Of a DNA stretch of 64,000 bases, positions 1 through 7,567 are shown piece by piece. Source of the DNA: Bacteroidota bacterium. GTDB lineage: Bacteria > Bacteroidota > Bacteroidia > B-17B0 > Aurantibacillaceae. Position numbers and translations under genes: made by a program. The notes beneath the pieces are model-generated. The model did not search any database and had not been told where the DNA came from. It was given only the letters and a program-made list of their open reading frames with translations. How positions within the stretch are numbered: position 1 is the first letter of the stretch; each line of letters starts with the position of its first letter. Location: contig JAAFIQ010000013.1 of NCBI GenBank assembly GCA_013298715.1, positions 50,829-114,828 of the forward strand, in the 5' to 3' direction.

Positions 1-467
1 TAATAATAGTATTTCATTTTTAAATTTCATTAAATGCTTAGGTAACTTTAAAAATAGGCACATGCGCCCAGTATAAATATAATACTAATATATAAATGTA
101 AAGCGTTTTGAGAATTAAAGTTTTTAATATCATTTTTTGTCTTTAAATGTAAGGTAACAATTAAAGAATAATAATACCGTAATTAGTTTTGTAAGTGAAA
201 CCAAGTTGGCTAATTTTACAATCAAAAATAGGTATGAATTCCTAATTATTATTGATAGTTAAATTTTTATTAAACCGAAATTAGAGAGAAAAAGTAGATT
301 TTATATCCGCGATAGTTGTCATTGTTTGGAATAGTGAAATTTGCAAGCTTATGACGAATAATTTAGAGTTCACCTATAATTCTTCGCAGTATTTTTCGTA
401 TTTATTAACTTTAATTTAACTTACGAGTTTATTGAGAATTTTAAATTTTTTAAACTAACTTTGATTT
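1..467. other. Leading non-coding stretch
   Basis: This AT-rich sequence precedes the first gene. I find no convincing open frame, RNA gene or repeat in it. Its last part carries the promoter-like element listed separately just before the start codon at 468. Confidence 0.5.
432..463 (+). promoter_or_regulatory. Bacteroidota-type promoter before the flavoprotein gene
   Basis: TAACTTTG at 456-463 fits the TAnnTTTG -7 element. TTG at 432-434 lies 21 bases upstream, within the spacing described for Flavobacterium promoters. The ATG follows only four bases later at 468, so the transcript would be nearly leaderless. Motif match only. Confidence 0.45.
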
Positions 468-1949
468 ATGGAACAATTTAATTTAGTAGTGATAGGTGGC
501 GGCCCAAGTGGTTATGCGGGCGCTATGCGGGCAGTAGACTTTGGAAAAAAAGTATTGATTGTTGAAAAAAAAAGAATTGGTGGTGCTGGTGTTTATGATG
601 GCGTATTAACCTCAAAAACACTTTGGGAGCAAGCTCTAAAAATAGCTTCGATTAGGGAATTAATCCCTGAATACAACGTCAATTTTGAAACAATATCTAA
701 AACAGTGAATGAAGCAGTTTTTGAACGAAAAACCCAAATGACCGTTCATTTACAACTATTGCATAAACAAATAAATAAATTGTTTTATTACGAAAAAGGT
801 AAAGCGGTTATACAAGATAAACACATAATAGAAATTACAAAAGAAGATGGATCAAAAAAATTGGTAAGAACTGATTTTATTTTGATTGCCACAGGAAGCA
901 GACCAAGAATTCCGGCGAATATAAAAGTTGATGAACAAATTATTGTAACCAGCGATGGCATAAAGAATTTTACAGATTTCCCTAAAAGCATGGTAGTTCT
1001 TGGTGCCGGGGTTATCGGTTGTGAGTTTGCCACAATTTTTTCAGCCTTCGGAAAAACACAAGTAAACTTAATTGATAAGGCTGATAGAATTTTACCTTTT
1101 GAAGATGAAGATATTGCAGATGTGATTAAAAATAATTTAGAGGCGCATAATGCACACGTTCATCAAGGCGCTTCATTAAAAAGGATGGAAAATGTTAACG
1201 GTGTTGTTGAGTACGAATTAGAATTTAAAACAGGTGAAACGAAAATATTTAAGGTTGAAAAGGCTTTAATTTCCATCGGGCGTGTTCCAAATATTGAAAA
1301 CATTGGACTAGAAAATGCCGGAGTAAAATTAAACGATAGAGGTTGTGTTTGGGACGATGACACTCAAACTAACATTAGCAACATATACGTTGCGGGAGAC
1401 GTAACAACAGAAATGGCTCTGGTGAATGTAGGGGAACGAGAAGCAAGGCATGCCGTTGTAAGAATGTTTGGACCAACAATTAAACCGCTCTCCTATAAAA
1501 ATATAAGTAGTATTATGTTCTTAAATCCAGAAGTTGCGGCCGTGGGTATGAACGAACAAGAGTGTGTTGCCAAAGGCATTGCGCACAAAGTAGTAAAGCT
1601 TGATTTTACAACCAATGCGCGCGCAATAGCCATGCGTAAAACAAAAGGCTTTTTTAAAATTATTGTTACTAACGATAACGGCATGCGTATATTAGGAATG
1701 CGTGTGGTTGGAGAACATGCTAGTAGCGCCATACAAGGTGTTGCGTATTTAATCCATACCAATCAAGGCATACGCGAATTGGCAGATATGATGCACCCGC
1801 ATCCAAGCATTATTGAAGGTGTTCAAGAATGTTTACGTATGCTATTAAACAAATCTATTTACAAACCTTATATTTTTAAGGATCGCTTAAAATGTTATGT
1901 TTGCGAAAATGGTACATGCACGCCTATTGAACATTTGGTAATACAATAA
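468..1949 (+). CDS. FAD/NAD(P)-dependent oxidoreductase, dihydrolipoamide dehydrogenase/transhydrogenase-like
   Basis: A 493-residue two-dinucleotide-fold flavoprotein of the pyridine nucleotide-disulfide oxidoreductase family. The N-terminus has the FAD motif GGGPSGYAG (residues ~10-18). The second, NAD(P) fold appears as VVLGAGVIGCEFA (~175-188). VAGDV (~310) marks the FAD-contacting region. The C-terminal dimer domain keeps HPHPSIIEG, so the catalytic His and Glu of dihydrolipoamide dehydrogenase are present. The redox-disulfide segment reads GGAGVYDGVLTSK where relatives have GGTCxxxGCxPSK, so both cysteines are gone, as in soluble transhydrogenases of the SthA type. The tail has a CYVCENGTC cluster that is unusual for the family. 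A pyridine-nucleotide oxidoreductase role is secure; the substrate is not. Confidence 0.8.
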   Translation: MEQFNLVVIGGGPSGYAGAMRAVDFGKKVLIVEKKRIGGAGVYDGVLTSKTLWEQALKIASIRELIPEYNVNFETISKTVNEAVFERKTQMTVHLQLLHKQINKLFYYEKGKAVIQDKHIIEITKEDGSKKLVRTDFILIATGSRPRIPANIKVDEQIIVTSDGIKNFTDFPKSMVVLGAGVIGCEFATIFSAFGKTQVNLIDKADRILPFEDEDIADVIKNNLEAHNAHVHQGASLKRMENVNGVVEYELEFKTGETKIFKVEKALISIGRVPNIENIGLENAGVKLNDRGCVWDDDTQTNISNIYVAGDVTTEMALVNVGEREARHAVVRMFGPTIKPLSYKNISSIMFLNPEVAAVGMNEQECVAKGIAHKVVKLDFTTNARAIAMRKTKGFFKIIVTNDNGMRILGMRVVGEHASSAIQGVAYLIHTNQGIRELADMMHPHPSIIEGVQECLRMLLNKSIYKPYIFKDRLKCYVCENGTCTPIEHLVIQ

Positions 1950-1976
1950 ATTGAGTACAAATAAGAAAAATCTTAT

Positions 1977-2432
1977 ATGAAATTATTAATTAAACTAATA
2001 ACTATATTTTTAATTTTTGGGCAGAGTGCATCTGCCCAAAAATTACTTGGCTTTTATATAGAACCTACAATTTCTACAAAACTACATACAACAAAAAAAT
2101 CTAATTTACCGCCAGATATGGTTACAGAATATTTTACCATTAAACCAAGACAATTTATTTTTACATTAGGTACTGGTATAAGTCTAGGTGTAAATATGGG
2201 ATATAAATTTAATAATAACGATAAAATACAAATTGGCTTATTTCATGATGAAGTTACACAAGGGATTTATGCTTATGGAACAGCTGTAAATTCATTCACA
2301 CCAAGTGTTTTTGCCGGGACATCAACTTATAAGAGATATGGAGGAACCTCGTGTACTAATTTTAATTTTATTTATAAACGCGCGCTACTTAACTTTAAAA
2401 CAATTGGGCACAAAATAATAGGTCTTTATTAG
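1977..2432 (+). CDS. Secreted outer-membrane-type protein, N-terminal part of a frameshifted gene
   Basis: Encodes 151 residues beginning with a clear signal peptide (hydrophobic stretch ending SASAQ). Alternating, aromatic-rich strands follow (KPRQFIFTLGTGISLGVNMGYKF), as in a Bacteroidota outer-membrane beta-barrel. It stops at a TAG, but the -1 frame is open from 2399 and continues with barrel-like sequence (HLNFGLSYLYKP) straight into the next open frame. The two halves therefore look like one ~300-residue gene broken by a single-base shift between about 2399 and 2432. It lies 27 bases after the flavoprotein stop. Function unknown. Confidence 0.6.
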   Translation: MKLLIKLITIFLIFGQSASAQKLLGFYIEPTISTKLHTTKKSNLPPDMVTEYFTIKPRQFIFTLGTGISLGVNMGYKFNNNDKIQIGLFHDEVTQGIYAYGTAVNSFTPSVFAGTSTYKRYGGTSCTNFNFIYKRALLNFKTIGHKIIGLY

Positions 2433-2458
2433 TACACCTTAATTTTGGTCTATCTTAC

Positions 2459-2884
2459 TTGTATAAACCCAATAACGGTCTAGAAAATTTAACAGGAACA
2501 AGTGGTTTATCCTGGACAGCTCTAGATTCAAGCCGAGTAACGGTTCAAATAACAAACTGGAATGCACCACAACTTTTTAAAAATTCATTTAAAGCCATTG
2601 CTGGCTTTGATTTTACTTTTAATAAAAACAATAAGGAGGTATTTGTTTTCAGTATGTCATTTTTTACTGGTAGAGGTGGTTTTGATGCCTCATCATTTGG
2701 GTATAGTGATATTGAAGCCTTTGTCGTAAAGAATGGTAAAACAACAACTTACTACGATAGAATTAATGGTACTGGTAACGGTATACACTTTACATTATCA
2801 AAAAGAATTTATCCATTTAAAATAATAAATGATAGAAGGTTAAAAAAGCAACAAGAGTTTGAGAGTAAAAAATATGCAAATTAA
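2459..2884 (+). CDS. C-terminal part of the frameshifted secreted protein
   Basis: Encodes 141 residues from a TTG codon, but the frame is already open from 2399, so the TTG is probably not a true start. It has no signal peptide. The sequence alternates beta-strand-like segments (GIHFTLSKRIYPFKI) and ends in a charged tail, as expected for the second half of a barrel or periplasm-facing protein. Read as the continuation of 1977-2432 it gives one secreted protein. A real mutation or a sequencing error would look the same here. Confidence 0.5.
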   Translation: MYKPNNGLENLTGTSGLSWTALDSSRVTVQITNWNAPQLFKNSFKAIAGFDFTFNKNNKEVFVFSMSFFTGRGGFDASSFGYSDIEAFVVKNGKTTTYYDRINGTGNGIHFTLSKRIYPFKIINDRRLKKQQEFESKKYAN

Positions 2885-2944
2885 CTATTCCCATAAATAA
2901 GTTATGATTTTAAAAACAAACCTTTCTCACCAAATTATGCGAAA

Positions 2945-3457
2945 CTATGAATTGTTCAATAGTTTGATTATTTCTTCAAAGTTAAATGGAGAGACAATTT
3001 TGTATTTTTGATGATACTTTTTACAATAATATTCATTTAATTCAAAAATCATTTCTCTGCTAAATTTATTTTCTCGCAACACATCTTCCGTCCAAGGAAC
3101 ATCGTTGTTAGTAATCAAAACTAAATCAAAAATTTCTTTTTTAATTTCTTCTTCAATAAAATCTATTCTAGAATTAAACTCTAATTCTGCCCATATTTTA
3201 AGTGTTATTAAATTGGTATCACAAAATAAAAAATTGAGTGCATGTTCTAATCCCTTTTTTTGCGATACAATTTGCGCTTTTGCAATCGCTTCAATATCAT
3301 TTAATGTACAATCCTGAATTAGTTTATTTTTGAAATAATCGCGGGCATACTCCTCAACATAAACTGTATGGTACCAAGTTGCTAACTCGCTACAAAGACT
3401 AGTTTTTCCAGTACTTTCTGCACCAATAACCGCTATTTTTTTAATATTTTTTTCCAT
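2945..3457 (-). CDS. NadR-type ribosylnicotinamide kinase / AAA ATPase
   Basis: A 170-residue P-loop protein with Walker A GAESTGKTSL (residues ~12-21), typical of the C-terminal kinase domain of NadR. The family phosphorylates nicotinamide riboside to NMN using ATP. The adenylyltransferase domain of full NadR is absent, so this is a stand-alone kinase. It overlaps the 3' end of the upstream pnuC by 25 bases, pointing to coupled translation and a shared pathway of uptake followed by phosphorylation. A general AAA_28 nucleotide-binding annotation is the cautious alternative. Confidence 0.75.
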   Translation of the reverse strand: MEKNIKKIAVIGAESTGKTSLCSELATWYHTVYVEEYARDYFKNKLIQDCTLNDIEAIAKAQIVSQKKGLEHALNFLFCDTNLITLKIWAELEFNSRIDFIEEEIKKEIFDLVLITNNDVPWTEDVLRENKFSREMIFELNEYYCKKYHQKYKIVSPFNFEEIIKLLNNS

Positions 3458-3981
3458 TCAAAATAACCTAGCGCTGCTAAAGCTGCAAAAATTAAATACA
3501 AAACCGCAAACAACCACATGTGCTTTATGCCATAAAGCGCAACATAAGCAATATCAATGGCAACCCAAATAAGCCAATTTTGAAGGTACTTGTTTATCAT
3601 CAAATAAGTACAAGCCAAACTAGCTGCAGTTAATATGCTATCAAAAATTATTTTATCGCTTTTTAAATAAACTAAAATTGGGTAAATAAATGCAAATAAA
3701 ATGATGACTGAGCAAATGAAAAAAATAATTTTTTTTGTATCTACTATTTTAATTTCGAACACCCCATTTTTTCTTTTGTACCAAAATATCCAACCATAAA
3801 AACTTTGGATAAGATAAATGAGTTGTAAAAAAAAATCGCCAAATAATTTAGTTGAGTAAAATGCATACCCCGAAAACACAATACTAACAATGGCTAACGG
3901 CCAACACCAAATACTTTGTTTTACTGTAAAAATTACACCTAATACGCCAAATACAAATGCTAACCAATCTATTATTCCCAT
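3433..3981 (-). CDS. pnuC: PnuC-family vitamin/nicotinamide riboside transporter
   Basis: A 182-residue, strongly hydrophobic protein with about seven membrane segments. It shows the PnuC pattern of W- and Y-rich loops (SIWCWPLAIVS, YLIQSFYGWIFW, NWLIWVAIDIAYVALY). PnuC carriers take up nicotinamide riboside by facilitated diffusion, trapped by a cytoplasmic kinase, which here is the overlapping downstream gene. Its ATG overlaps the stop of the preceding ThiE-like gene by one base (TAATG). PnuC homologues for thiamine (PnuT) also exist, and the ThiE-like neighbour leaves that open, but the NadR-type kinase favours nicotinamide riboside. Confidence 0.88.
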   Translation of the reverse strand: MGIIDWLAFVFGVLGVIFTVKQSIWCWPLAIVSIVFSGYAFYSTKLFGDFFLQLIYLIQSFYGWIFWYKRKNGVFEIKIVDTKKIIFFICSVIILFAFIYPILVYLKSDKIIFDSILTAASLACTYLMINKYLQNWLIWVAIDIAYVALYGIKHMWLFAVLYLIFAALAALGYFEWKKILKK

Positions 3982-4613
3982 TAATCAAACGAGATGTTAT
4001 TTTGTTTAAAGGCATCAAGAATTTCTAAAAATCGATCATAAGGTAATTCCGATTTCCAAATGTATGAATTGGCTGCAACGCCATAAAAACCATAATCGTT
4101 TGCAAGTTTAATAGTTTTGGGACTAACACCGCCACGCGCCACAAATTTCTTTCCAGAATTCTTTATAAGAGAACTTACTCCTTCTGGGTAGTAACCACTA
4201 TAAAGGCTAACAGTAATATTATTAAACATAGTACCAATTAAGTAATAATCGTAATTTGTAGTTTCTACTTGCGATGCCGAGGTTAAATTCCGATAACCTT
4301 TGCTCCTACTGATACTGTCTAATTTTATTTTAAGCCTCAATTTAATCCAAAAATATTTCCATTTAGACTTTAAATGAGTAGTTGACATATAAACGCCATG
4401 CAAATTATATTTAAGTGCCAGCTTATGGTGCGAATGAATAATAATTCTATTATGGTATTGTTTTGGAATTTCATTAAGGTACTCAATCATTCTTAATGTA
4501 GTAAACCTAGGCTTTTTTAAGTGCAGGTGGGTTAGTCCAGATTCAAACATTTTTGTAATCAAACTTGTTTCATCTGGAACGTTTGTGCTACCTGTTATAA
4601 GCATTAATTTCAT
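3981..4613 (-). CDS. Thiamine phosphate synthase-like (ThiE/TenI) protein
   Basis: A 210-residue TIM-barrel-like protein. It has LMLITGS at the N-terminus, GLTHLHLKKP at ~27-36 (the strand carrying substrate-contacting residues in ThiE), HSHHKLALKYNLHGVYMS, and FVARGGVSPKTI with the phosphate-binding turn near the end. Bacteroidota encode short ThiE-like proteins of this kind outside thiamine operons. Several ThiE active-site segments are loose here, so enzymatic activity is uncertain. It sits between GGGP synthase (12 bases upstream) and pnuC (one-base overlap) in one transcription unit. I see no TPP riboswitch nearby. Confidence 0.65.
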   Translation of the reverse strand: MKLMLITGSTNVPDETSLITKMFESGLTHLHLKKPRFTTLRMIEYLNEIPKQYHNRIIIHSHHKLALKYNLHGVYMSTTHLKSKWKYFWIKLRLKIKLDSISRSKGYRNLTSASQVETTNYDYYLIGTMFNNITVSLYSGYYPEGVSSLIKNSGKKFVARGGVSPKTIKLANDYGFYGVAANSYIWKSELPYDRFLEILDAFKQNNISFD

Positions 4614-4625
4614 TTACTCTTTCTT

Positions 4626-5345
4626 TTAAAAAAACTTACAGAATTTTGGTAATAAAGATATGTTTTTTTCTAGTGCGGTTCCAATAACTATCAATTTTGC
4701 ATTAGAAGCTTTTGCGGTAATTAACTGTTGCTCGTTCATAACACCACCACCAACAATAATTGGCAAATTGGTTTGTTCGGCTATTTTGTTTATTAAAGCA
4801 TTTTTAATTGGTGTTTTAGCTCCACTTCCAGCTTCTAAGTAAAGCAACTTAAAGCCTAATTGTTGTGCAGCAAGCGCGGTGTTTATTATATAACTTTTAT
4901 TTTTAGGATTAAGTGGGGTAGTACTAGTAACAATTTGTGTTTGCGATTGTTTACCACCATCAATCAACAAATACGCCATGGGCAAATGACTTAAATTCAT
5001 ACGTTTAATAATTTGTGCTGATTGTATGTGTTTTTCAATTAAATAGTCAGTATTTCTGCCCGATAAAAGACTTGGTAAAAATAAGCCATCGGCCTCGGCA
5101 CATAACTGGTGCTCATTTCCGGGAAATAAAATTACAGGTATAGACGAAATTTTTTTAATAGCAGTAACCGTTTTTTTCACAGTGTTCCCCTTTTTTAATT
5201 CACTTCCTCCTACCAAAAAACATGTTACCTTTTTTGGATCTGAAATTTTTATCAATTCTTCATTAAATTTATCTGGGTCTATAAGCACCGCCAGTAAAGC
5301 CTTTTTGGTTGAAGTAATTTTTTTAATTAGGTTAGTGAATTTCAT
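4626..5345 (-). CDS. Geranylgeranylglyceryl phosphate synthase (GGGPS/PcrB family)
   Basis: A 239-residue (beta-alpha)8 prenyltransferase. Diagnostic segments are LAVLIDPDK (residues ~18-26), FLVGGSELKKGN, IPVILFPGNEHQ, YLLIDGGKQS, LLYLEAGSGA and IIVGGGVMNEQQ. The family condenses a polyprenyl diphosphate with glycerol-1-phosphate to form an ether bond, the first committed step of archaeal lipids; Bacteroidota possess group II members. It overlaps the phosphopantetheinyl transferase gene by 14 bases. The bacterial substrate and lipid product cannot be read from the sequence. Confidence 0.9.
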   Translation of the reverse strand: MKFTNLIKKITSTKKALLAVLIDPDKFNEELIKISDPKKVTCFLVGGSELKKGNTVKKTVTAIKKISSIPVILFPGNEHQLCAEADGLFLPSLLSGRNTDYLIEKHIQSAQIIKRMNLSHLPMAYLLIDGGKQSQTQIVTSTTPLNPKNKSYIINTALAAQQLGFKLLYLEAGSGAKTPIKNALINKIAEQTNLPIIVGGGVMNEQQLITAKASNAKLIVIGTALEKNISLLPKFCKFF

Positions 5346-5913
5346 TTAATACGTAAGTTAAACAATAATTATCAAATTTAGTTAAGCCAATTTCAAACGT
5401 ATACAACTTATTATTTATACTAATTGATGCACTCGTTTTCTCATCATTGATTTTAAAATCCACAACCGCCATATCTTTTTTAAAATCTATCCCTCTAACG
5501 CCAAAAATTTTGTATAATGTTTCTTTTACACTCCAAACAAAGGTTATTAAAATTAAGTTATTAGCACAAAATTTTTCTTCATTTTCGTTTAAAAATTTAT
5601 GCTTTATGGTTAAAATCTTTTCACGAATTAATTCTACATCTATACCCGTGTTCATTCTCGTTTCTTTAATTATGGCAAGCCATTGGTGCGAATGGGAGAT
5701 AGAAATAAACCAACTACTTTCTTTTAAAAACGGTTTTTTATTTTCAGTATAATGCAACTCAAGCTCTGTTGAAGGAAAAAGATGTTTTAATAAATAATGA
5801 GTTCCTTGCTGTTCAATTTCGCGTTTTGCTAAAAGATTTTTAGATGTGGTAAATGCATCCAAATCTAACAAGCCTATGGTTATGAATTCGTTTATTTGAT
5901 TGATTTTAAGCAA
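5332..5913 (-). CDS. 4'-phosphopantetheinyl transferase superfamily protein (Sfp type)
   Basis: A 193-residue Sfp-type protein that transfers the phosphopantetheine arm from CoA to carrier proteins. It shows the Mg-binding TGIDVELI motif (~residues 88-95), FLNENEE, and WSVKETLYKIFG (~124-136) with the conserved K-E. These are the family's two signature blocks in the right order. It heads the minus-strand run that continues with GGGP synthase, overlapping it by 14 bases. It is divergent from ahcY with 74 bases between the starts. The carrier-protein partner is not in the window. Confidence 0.85.
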   Translation of the reverse strand: MLKINQINEFITIGLLDLDAFTTSKNLLAKREIEQQGTHYLLKHLFPSTELELHYTENKKPFLKESSWFISISHSHQWLAIIKETRMNTGIDVELIREKILTIKHKFLNENEEKFCANNLILITFVWSVKETLYKIFGVRGIDFKKDMAVVDFKINDEKTSASISINNKLYTFEIGLTKFDNYCLTYVLNEIH

Positions 5914-5917
5914 TTTT

Positions 5918-5950
5918 TTGATTTTTATTGCAAACTTATTAATATCTTTG
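5918..5950 (+). promoter_or_regulatory. ahcY promoter
   Basis: TATCTTTG at 5943-5950 matches the -7 element TAnnTTTG. TTG at 5918-5920 lies 22 bases upstream as a candidate -33 element. The ahcY ATG is at 5988. The site sits in the divergent gap between ahcY and the minus-strand phosphopantetheinyl transferase operon. Confidence 0.5.
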
Positions 5951-5987
5951 GTATCCTAAAAAATAAACGTAATTAAAATAAAAGAAC

Positions 5988-7307
5988 ATGTCAACAACAA
6001 CTGCAACAAAGTACATTAAGTACAAAGTAAAAGACATCTCATTAGCTGAATGGGGTAGAAAAGAAATTAAATTAGCTGAAGAAGAAATGCCAGGTTTAAT
6101 GGCGCTTCGTAAGGAATATGGCGCAAGCAAACCATTAGCAGGTGCGCGTGTTGCAGGATGTTTACACATGACTATTCAAACTGCTGTTTTAATTGAAACA
6201 TTAGTAGAATTAGGCGCTGAAGTAACTTGGAGTTCGTGTAATATTTTCTCTACACAAGACCACGCCGCTGCTGCAATTGCCGCTGCTGGAATTCAAGTTT
6301 ATGCTTGGAAAGGTCAAAACGCTGAAGAGTTTGATTGGTGTATTGAACAAACATTATGGTTTGGCGAAGACCGCAAACCTTTAAATATGATTTTAGATGA
6401 TGGTGGCGATTTAACTAACATGGTGTTTGATAAATACCCTGAGTTAGCTGCTGGCATTAGAGGATTAAGCGAAGAGACTACAACTGGTGTACACCGCTTG
6501 TATGAGCGTATGAAAAACGGAACTTTATTATTGCCTGCAATTAACGTAAACGATTCAGTTACAAAATCTAAATTTGATAACAAATACGGTTGCCGCGAAA
6601 GTTTAGTAGATGCTATACGCCGTGCTACTGATGTAATGATGGCTGGTAAAGTAGCTGTAGTTGCTGGCTATGGCGATGTTGGTAAAGGTTCTGCTCAATC
6701 CTTATCATCGCAAGGTGTGCGTGTAATTGTAACTGAAATTGATCCTATTTGTGCTTTACAAGCTGCAATGGACGGTTATGCTGTTCAAAAAATGGATAAC
6801 GCTGTTAAAGTTGCTGATATCATTGTAACAACTACTGGTAATAAAGACATTGTTGTTGGTCGTCATTTTGAAAACATGAAACACGGCGCTATTGTTTGTA
6901 ACATTGGGCATTTTGATACTGAGATTGATATGGCTTGGTTGAATAAAACACATGGTGCTACAAAAGATACAATTAAACCACAAGTTGATAAATATACTAT
7001 TAACGGAAAAGATATTATTGTATTAGCTGAGGGCCGATTGGTTAACTTAGGTTGTGCTACTGGCCACCCAAGTTTTGTAATGAGTAATTCATTTACCAAC
7101 CAAACGTTGGCGCAATTAGAGTTATGGACAAACACCGCTGCTTACGAGAAAAAAGTATATACCTTACCAAAACATTTGGATGAGAAAGTAGCAATGTTGC
7201 ACCTAGAAAAAATTGGTGTAGAATTAGATACCTTAAACCAAGAACAAGCAGATTATATTGGCGTAAAAGTTAAAGGGCCATTCAAATCTGATTTATACAG
7301 ATACTAG
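5988..7307 (+). CDS. ahcY: Adenosylhomocysteinase (S-adenosyl-L-homocysteine hydrolase)
   Basis: A 439-residue cytosolic NAD-dependent enzyme that splits S-adenosylhomocysteine into adenosine and homocysteine, relieving inhibition of methyltransferases. Clear family blocks are [16 protein letters not shown], the Rossmann segment [15 protein letters not shown] (~residues 221-235), [18 protein letters not shown], and the C-terminal [10 protein letters not shown] that reaches the neighbouring subunit's NAD site. Length and start fit the family. It is monocistronic, with its own promoter upstream and a strong hairpin terminator right after the stop. Confidence 0.97.
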   Translation: MSTTTATKYIKYKVKDISLAEWGRKEIKLAEEEMPGLMALRKEYGASKPLAGARVAGCLHMTIQTAVLIETLVELGAEVTWSSCNIFSTQDHAAAAIAAAGIQVYAWKGQNAEEFDWCIEQTLWFGEDRKPLNMILDDGGDLTNMVFDKYPELAAGIRGLSEETTTGVHRLYERMKNGTLLLPAINVNDSVTKSKFDNKYGCRESLVDAIRRATDVMMAGKVAVVAGYGDVGKGSAQSLSSQGVRVIVTEIDPICALQAAMDGYAVQKMDNAVKVADIIVTTTGNKDIVVGRHFENMKHGAIVCNIGHFDTEIDMAWLNKTHGATKDTIKPQVDKYTINGKDIIVLAEGRLVNLGCATGHPSFVMSNSFTNQTLAQLELWTNTAAYEKKVYTLPKHLDEKVAMLHLEKIGVELDTLNQEQADYIGVKVKGPFKSDLYRY

Positions 7308-7326
7308 AATTGTTTTATTTCTAAAA

Positions 7327-7567
7327 CTAAAAAGCCATTTGTTTTGTACAAATGGCTTTTTTATTGATTACATCTGGTATTTTCGAAATTAATAAATCTA
7401 TTTTTTCTAATAAATTTTTATTTTGAGAAATTAAACTTTCAATAAAGATTGATTGTTGAGATGTAAATTCTTTTTGTGATTCAATGAATTGATTGATATA
7501 AGCTATATTAATGTGATTATTATTAAAATTGACGGAAGGCGAAACTTCAAAAAATTCGTTACAGGGG
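7327..7567 (-). pseudogene. Out-of-frame continuation of the TPR/histidine-kinase-like gene
   Basis: On the minus strand, a +1 shift at the CCCC run just before the stop of 7559-8719 opens 79 further codons. These end in TAG at 7327-7329. The encoded stretch is amphipathic and coiled-coil-like (YINQFIESQKEF, NKNLLEKIDLLISKI) and continues naturally from the HisKA-like H-box region. An AT-rich sequence would rarely stay open this long by chance. No ATPase domain follows. This is inferred as a decayed or miscalled gene end. Confidence 0.5.
7331..7362 (+). terminator. Bidirectional hairpin terminator after ahcY
   Basis: AAAAAGCCATTTG and CAAATGGCTTTTTT form a 13-base stem around a short TTTTGTA loop, with T-runs on both strands. 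It can therefore serve ahcY and the converging minus-strand TPR gene. The alternative reading frame of that minus-strand gene runs into this hairpin before stopping. Confidence 0.85.

Noticed and set aside
3433..4613. TPP riboswitch or PnuT-type thiamine transporter
   Set aside because: No THI-box-like sequence was seen in the leader, and the kinase neighbour carries the NadR P-loop pattern, so nicotinamide riboside is preferred.
5447..5752. 101-codon plus-strand frame
   Set aside because: Antisense to the conserved phosphopantetheinyl transferase motifs; no family resemblance.
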